A DNA stretch of 34,940 nt, taken from Scytonema sp. UIC 10036. Lineage in GTDB: Bacteria; Cyanobacteriota; Cyanobacteriia; Cyanobacteriales; Nostocaceae. The position numbers and the translations under genes are program-made. The number at the start of each line of letters is the position of its first letter. Positions within the stretch are counted from its first letter, which is position 1. This document shows, piece after piece, positions 33,201-34,940 of this stretch. The notes beneath the pieces were generated by a model that was not told the origin of the DNA, searched no databases, and saw only the letters and a program-made list of their open reading frames with translations. The stretch lies in assembly GCF_009725235.1 (NCBI RefSeq), contig NZ_WJFC01000134.1, forward strand, positions 1 through 34,940, read 5' to 3'.

Positions 33201-34029
33201 GGACGATCTGTTTCTTCGGGCTGCTGGGGTTGAGGAACCGGAGGAGCAAAATTTTATTAGAAAGCATGCTCTTGCGTTGAAGGCGCAAGGGGTGGAGAAT
33301 GCATCGGCGAGGTTGTTTTCTAATCCTGCGGGTGATTTTGGTTCTTTGGTTAATGATAGGGTAGTTGATAGTAATTGGGAATCTGGGGATGAGTTGGGGG
33401 ATACTTGGAAGGGTCGCAATGTGTTTAGTTATGGGAGACAGGATAAGGGTAAAGCTAGACCGGAGGTTTTAACTCAGCTTTTGCAGAGTACCGGTCGCAT
33501 TGTTCAAGAAATTGATTCTGTGGAATACGGTTTGACTGATATTCAGGAGTACTATGCTAATACGGGGGGTTTGAAGAAAGCTGCGGAAAAACAGCGCGGT
33601 AAGAAGGTGACAACGAGTTTTGTGGAGAGTTTCTCGAAGGACACGACACCTCGAAATTTGGATGATTTGTTGAGGATGGAGTATCGGACTAAGTTGCTGA
33701 ATCCAAAATGGGCGGAAGCCATGGCGAGTCAGGGTTCGGGTGGTGCTTATGAAATTTCGCAACGGATGACGGCGTTGATTGGTTGGGGTGGTACTGCGGA
33801 TTTTACGGATGATTGGGTATATGACCAAGCTGCTGATACTTATGCTTTAGATGGGGAGATGGCAGAGAAATTGCGTCAGGCAAACCCGGAAGCGTTCCGC
33901 AATATTGTAGCAAGGATGTTAGAGGCAAATGGACGGGGTTTCTGGCAACCCAGCGAGGAGAAGTTGCAGAAGTTACGCGAGTTGTATGAGTTGACGGATG
34001 AAGAATTGGAGGGAGTGAGTAATTCGTAA
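30226..34029 (+). CDS. chlH: ChlH/CobN-family chelatase large subunit (ChlH-type paralogue)
   Basis: Large subunit of the Mg-chelatase/cobaltochelatase family, which binds the tetrapyrrole and inserts the metal with the AAA+ subunits I and D. The 1267 residues are near full family length. Recognisable blocks are FVESALELMSLTKLGAFAIG-like text near 85-103, VAVRDWMTTDY, STIGFPLVGGPAGSMEAG, HFGMHGTVEWLPG, LYIYAANNPSE, RRGYGVLISHNVPPYGRAG and ALIGWGGTADF near the end. The N-terminus (MKRIVLVAGFESFNADLY) suggests the second cyanobacterial ChlH-type paralogue, not the main ChlH. Three stretches (about residues 223-261, 517-539 and 819-833) look like repeat sequence read in frame. GC-skewed codons increase after about 32.2 kb. 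Confidence 0.9.
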   Translation: MKRIVLVAGFESFNADLYRKAAYLATSRVNELDIRVFSDRDITTKRTEVEAALQDADVFFGSLLFDYDQVLWLRDRISGIPIRLVFESALELMSLTKLGAFAIGDKPKGMPKPVKFILDKFSNGREEDKLAGYISFLKIGPKLLKFVPVQKVQDLRNWLIIYGYWNAGGPENVAALFWTLAEKYLGLKVGDIPAPVETPNMGLLHPDYPGYFESPRQYLEWYHKTRGQRDKEDKVDKVEFAALSTPSPLSTLSPPSPLSPTVGILLYRKHVVTKQPYIPQLIRRFEEAGIIPLPIFINGVEGHVAVRDWMTTDYESEQRQQGRVETPSLSPEAVKVDAIVSTIGFPLVGGPAGSMEAGRQVDVAKRILTAKNVPYIVAAPLLIQDIHSWTRQGIGGLQSVVLYALPELDGAIDTVPLGGLVGEDIYLVPERVQRLIGRVKSWINLRQKPVSERKIAIILYGFPPGYGAVGTAALLNVPRSLLKFLYVLKEQGYTVGDLPEDGEELIRLVKEADENFVSRKDAKAQREEETSLGVLATLRDEKTPVTVNVRKLEKWLGYLRTSRVEKQWKSLTGTGIKTYGDEFHIGGVWLGNVWIGVQPPLGLQGDPMRLMFERDLTPHPQYAAFYKWLQNEFEADAVVHFGMHGTVEWLPGSPLGNTGYSWSDILLGDLPNLYIYAANNPSESILAKRRGYGVLISHNVPPYGRAGLYKELVGLRDLISEYREDPDKNYLLKEAICKKILDTGLEADCPFEDAKRLGMTFSVENVRMFSDRVFNDYLVNLYEYLQVLENRLFSSGLHVLGDAPGEGELAAYLEAYFGNEPQRRGGHGEEEERLIRGLLGQTTDELTNLLRGLNGEYILPAPGGDLLRDGAGVLPTGRNIHALDPYRMPSPAAFERGREIGQKIIAQHLQEHGVYPETVAVMLWGLDAIKTKGESLGILLELVGAEPVKEGTGRIVRYELKSLAEVGHPRIDVLANLSGIFRDSFVNIIELLDDLFLRAAGVEEPEEQNFIRKHALALKAQGVENASARLFSNPAGDFGSLVNDRVVDSNWESGDELGDTWKGRNVFSYGRQDKGKARPEVLTQLLQSTGRIVQEIDSVEYGLTDIQEYYANTGGLKKAAEKQRGKKVTTSFVESFSKDTTPRNLDDLLRMEYRTKLLNPKWAEAMASQGSGGAYEISQRMTALIGWGGTADFTDDWVYDQAADTYALDGEMAEKLRQANPEAFRNIVARMLEANGRGFWQPSEEKLQKLRELYELTDEELEGVSNS

Positions 34030-34077
34030 TTCGTAGTTGTACTTTATAATTGCAAATTGTGAATTACAGTATTGGGA

Positions 34078-34542
34078 ATGAAGAAAACATTTAAAAAATG
34101 GTTATATTTAGGATTAGCAGCTTTTATGCTGATAATGTTGTGCTCTGTTTCATCTTGGGCAAGAGAAGGTAACTCAGAGTACAAGCAAGATGTGAAACTG
34201 ACACAGTTACTTAAAAGTATGACGACTACAATTGGGCAACCAATTGAATATTCCAAGATTAAGAAACCAGAAGTAACGGCTCTGAAAGTCGAAATTCCAC
34301 CAGGAAAAGAAACGGGTTGGCATAAGCATCCTTTTCCTGGATATGCATATGTACTTCGGGGAACTGTAACACTAGAGATTGAAGGGAATAAGCAATTTAG
34401 ATTTGAGCCAGGTAGCGCATTTGTCGAAGTACTTAATACACTACACAATGGGAAAAATTTAGGAAATGAACCAGTGACGATTCTAGTATTTTTTACTGCT
34501 GAGGCTGGACAACCTTATACAATACGTGCCAACAAAGAGTAA
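34078..34542 (+). CDS. Secreted cupin-domain protein
   Basis: Protein of 154 residues from ATG 34078 (a TTG at 34072 is less likely). A signal peptide is clear: KKTFKK, a hydrophobic core (about 9-22), then a polar region with likely cleavage near SSWA-R (about 28). A single cupin domain follows with metal ligands H82 and H84 (GWHKHPFPGYAYVLRG) and H123 (NTLHNGKN). It should be periplasmic or exported. Substrate is unknown. It begins 48 bases after the chelatase stop. Confidence 0.88.
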   Translation: MKKTFKKWLYLGLAAFMLIMLCSVSSWAREGNSEYKQDVKLTQLLKSMTTTIGQPIEYSKIKKPEVTALKVEIPPGKETGWHKHPFPGYAYVLRGTVTLEIEGNKQFRFEPGSAFVEVLNTLHNGKNLGNEPVTILVFFTAEAGQPYTIRANKE

Positions 34543-34806
34543 GTAGTTGTGTCATCCCGTAGTTCCTCAATAGGGGTAACATGATGGTGATGATTGGAAC
34601 AACAAAGCTGCTTTCTTTGATGATTTCGGACTCCACGATGGCGGTAATAAGAGCGGCGGTTGTGGCAGTACTTTGGATTCCAGCATCCATCGCCACTTTC
34701 TCCATGTTTTTGCTGTGCTTCGAGCGAACTCAGTTTTGAGCAAAGCCGACATTTTTTATATAGAAGAGGATATAATTTATAGCGATCGCATTTATGGAGC
34801 TTCGGC
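34543..34806. other. Gap with short open frames on both strands
   Basis: No gene is firmly supported. A plus-strand frame from ATG 34581 to about 34739 encodes a hydrophobic 52-residue peptide (MVMIGTTKLLSLMISDS start). Two overlapping minus-strand frames cover the same DNA. A decayed gene is possible. Confidence 0.35.
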
Positions 34807-34940
34807 GTGAGTATCTTGACGCTAGATATATCTCCTGTTGGGAACTTAACGGAGGATACTTTCTACGAATTGGTGAAAGCGAATCCAGAAATGAAGTTTG
34901 AATGTACAGCATCTGGAGAACTCGTCATCGTGTCGCCAAC
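34807..34940 (+). CDS. Uma2-family (DUF820) protein, 5' part only
   Basis: From GTG 34807 (GGAG at 34796-34799) the frame reads VSILTLDISPVGNLTEDTFY, ELVKANPEMKFECTASGELV and on to the window edge. This is the typical start of Uma2-family putative PD-(D/E)XK endonucleases, which are very abundant in cyanobacteria. The catalytic region lies beyond the window. Confidence 0.85.
   Translation, partial: MSILTLDISPVGNLTEDTFYELVKANPEMKFECTASGELVIVSP

Noticed and set aside
34581..34739. Hydrophobic 52-codon plus-strand frame
   Set aside because: Overlapping minus-strand frames look equally plausible, no clear ribosome site and no family match.

Overview
The window looks like chromosomal DNA of a filamentous, Nostocales-type cyanobacterium. 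The signs are many GCGATCGC (HIP1) octamers, heptameric short tandem repeats, hairpin repeats typical of these genomes, Kdp genes with KdpD proteins that lack a kinase half, an XisI relic, a Uma2-family gene and a ChlH/CobN-family chelatase subunit. Bases 1-39 are not biological: they carry a Nextera-type transposase adapter, so the left edge is a contig end. No tRNA, rRNA or CRISPR array was seen.

Region 1 (about 0.6-10.8 kb) is a potassium-transport (Kdp) neighbourhood. It holds a NarL/LuxR-type response regulator, a KdpD that ends after its nucleotide-binding and USP-like parts, a membrane histidine kinase on the opposite strand, kdpA, a wrecked kdpB, kdpC, a Ser/Thr protein kinase, a small membrane coiled-coil protein, a second short KdpD and a 174-codon unknown gene. 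The catalytic subunit KdpB is reduced to about its first 75 residues, joined in frame to what looks like a KdpF/KdpG-type tail. As sequenced, the pump cannot be assembled from this locus.

Region 2 (about 10.8-15.4 kb) holds a putative glycosyltransferase, a small Cys-rich membrane protein, a truncated IS1-type transposase, a cell-wall amidase, and a few hundred bases that are a collapsed second copy of the kdpD-unknown gene segment with a nested hairpin element inside it. A three-copy AT-rich repeat links regions 1 and 2.

Region 3 (about 15.4-30.2 kb) is an accessory island. Direct repeats of the promoter and first ~80 codons of the chelatase gene lie about 13.7 kb apart, one as a fragment at 16.46 kb and one as the intact gene at 30.2 kb. 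The island contains a DUF4365 cassette just outside the left repeat, a junkyard of fused gene fragments, an IS607-type element (tnpA with an in-frame TGA, a TnpB with its RuvC residues, and a likely omega RNA), a HEPN gene (frameshifted) translationally coupled to a large ATPase with two P-loops, a ParB-like/DNA-methyltransferase fusion followed by a NurA-like nuclease and a HerA-like translocase, small unknown genes, and relics of XisI, GNAT, dienelactone hydrolase and PIN-domain genes. The two best candidates for under-described systems are the ParB-methyltransferase/NurA/HerA cassette and the HEPN/dual-P-loop ATPase pair. Both have the look of mobile or defence modules, but function is inferred from families and context only.

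Region 4 (30.2-34.9 kb) returns to housekeeping-like genes: a long ChlH/CobN-family subunit with three repeat-like stretches read in frame, a secreted cupin protein, and the start of a Uma2-family gene cut by the window edge.
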